64,000 nucleotides of DNA, taken from Hydractinia symbiolongicarpus (lineage: Eukaryota; Cnidaria; Hydrozoa; Anthoathecata; Hydractiniidae). The translations under genes and the position numbers were made by a program. The notes under the pieces are model-generated. The model was given only the letters and a program-made list of their open reading frames with translations. It was not told the origin of the DNA and did not search any database. Shown here piece after piece: positions 63,950 through 64,000 of this stretch. Every line of letters begins with the position of its first letter. Within the stretch, counting starts at the first letter, position 1. The stretch lies in assembly GCF_029227915.1 (NCBI RefSeq), contig NC_079875.1, positions 19,709,001 to 19,773,000 on the forward strand, given 5' to 3'.

Positions 63950-64000
63950 AGTTACCAAGATGAGATTCGAACACACGACGACTCCCGTGTCGGTGCTCAG
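63950..64000 (-). mobile_element. tRNA-like sequence at the window edge
   Basis: The minus strand ends with GTGTGTTCGAATCTCATCTT, a box B-like block. The flanking bases do not make a good T stem, and the sequence resembles the head of invertebrate tRNA-derived SINEs. It is cut by the window end. Confidence 0.4.

Noticed and set aside
63950-64000. Possible functional tRNA gene on the minus strand
   Set aside because: The T stem does not pair well and half of the sequence is outside the window; a tRNA-derived SINE head is more likely.

Overview
This is AT-rich invertebrate genomic DNA, most likely from a cnidarian and perhaps a hydrozoan. That is an inference from the style of the Polinton proteins, the repeat mix and the intron-containing ribosomal protein gene; no species can be named from sequence alone. 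The only confident host gene is a split RPS15 (uS19) gene near 56.8-57.3 kb. Almost everything else is mobile DNA in layers.

Layout. 1-1.8 kb: AT-rich DNA with one decayed Cys-rich/acidic coding fragment. 1.84-27.3 kb: one DIRS/Ngaro-type retroelement on the minus strand (gag at the right, reverse transcriptase-RNase H at the left, split direct repeats at its 3' end). It was broken twice: by a LINE (about 4.03-8.18 kb, ORF2 intact) and by a 17.4-kb Polinton/Maverick (8379-25781), which has 355-bp terminal inverted repeats and a 6-bp AGAGGA target duplication. 27.3-31.5 kb: a tRNA-derived SINE and a decayed Mutator-like transposase. 31.5-34.3 kb: a Tigger/pogo-like element with a HIRAN-like gene antisense to its transposase. 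34.3-44.8 kb: a Penelope-like fragment, a tRNA-like foldback, a 313-bp MITE and four copies of a noncoding repeat with a periodic internal module. 44.8-56.3 kb: an 11.5-kb structure bounded by about 1.7-kb inverted repeats, holding a 120-bp tandem repeat, a second 5'-truncated LINE and an inner 2.3-kb inverted-repeat element. 56.8-64 kb: RPS15 exons 1 and 2, then a long region with another inverted-repeat element, SINEs, LINE relics and a second decayed Tigger-like element.

The Polinton is the main gene-bearing unit. From left to right it carries an ankyrin-repeat gene, a possible OB-fold protein, a SAP-domain gene, a membrane protein, a penton-like protein, a conserved Polinton protein with a C-terminal membrane tail, a coiled-coil membrane protein, the double jelly-roll major capsid protein, a small membrane protein and a D,D35E integrase. 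Then, on the minus strand, come a Cys-pair protein, a BRO protein, a Fic protein, a small protein, the packaging ATPase, three membrane proteins and protein-primed DNA polymerase B. Polymerase, integrase, ATPase and capsid genes form the replication, integration, packaging and particle set of a virus-like transposon. No adenain-like protease was recognised. Several genes carry single stops or frameshifts, so this copy looks fairly young but decaying.

Most unusual signals: (i) a short palindromic repeat inserted at least seven times in the Polinton, mostly inside reading frames; (ii) a 110-bp piece of the polymerase gene copied in inverted orientation into the ankyrin gene; (iii) inverted repeats that encode a shared N-terminus for the two outermost proteins; (iv) a perfect 22-bp palindrome whose two ends are the start codons of divergent genes; (v) HIRAN-like genes placed antisense in two independent Tigger-like elements.
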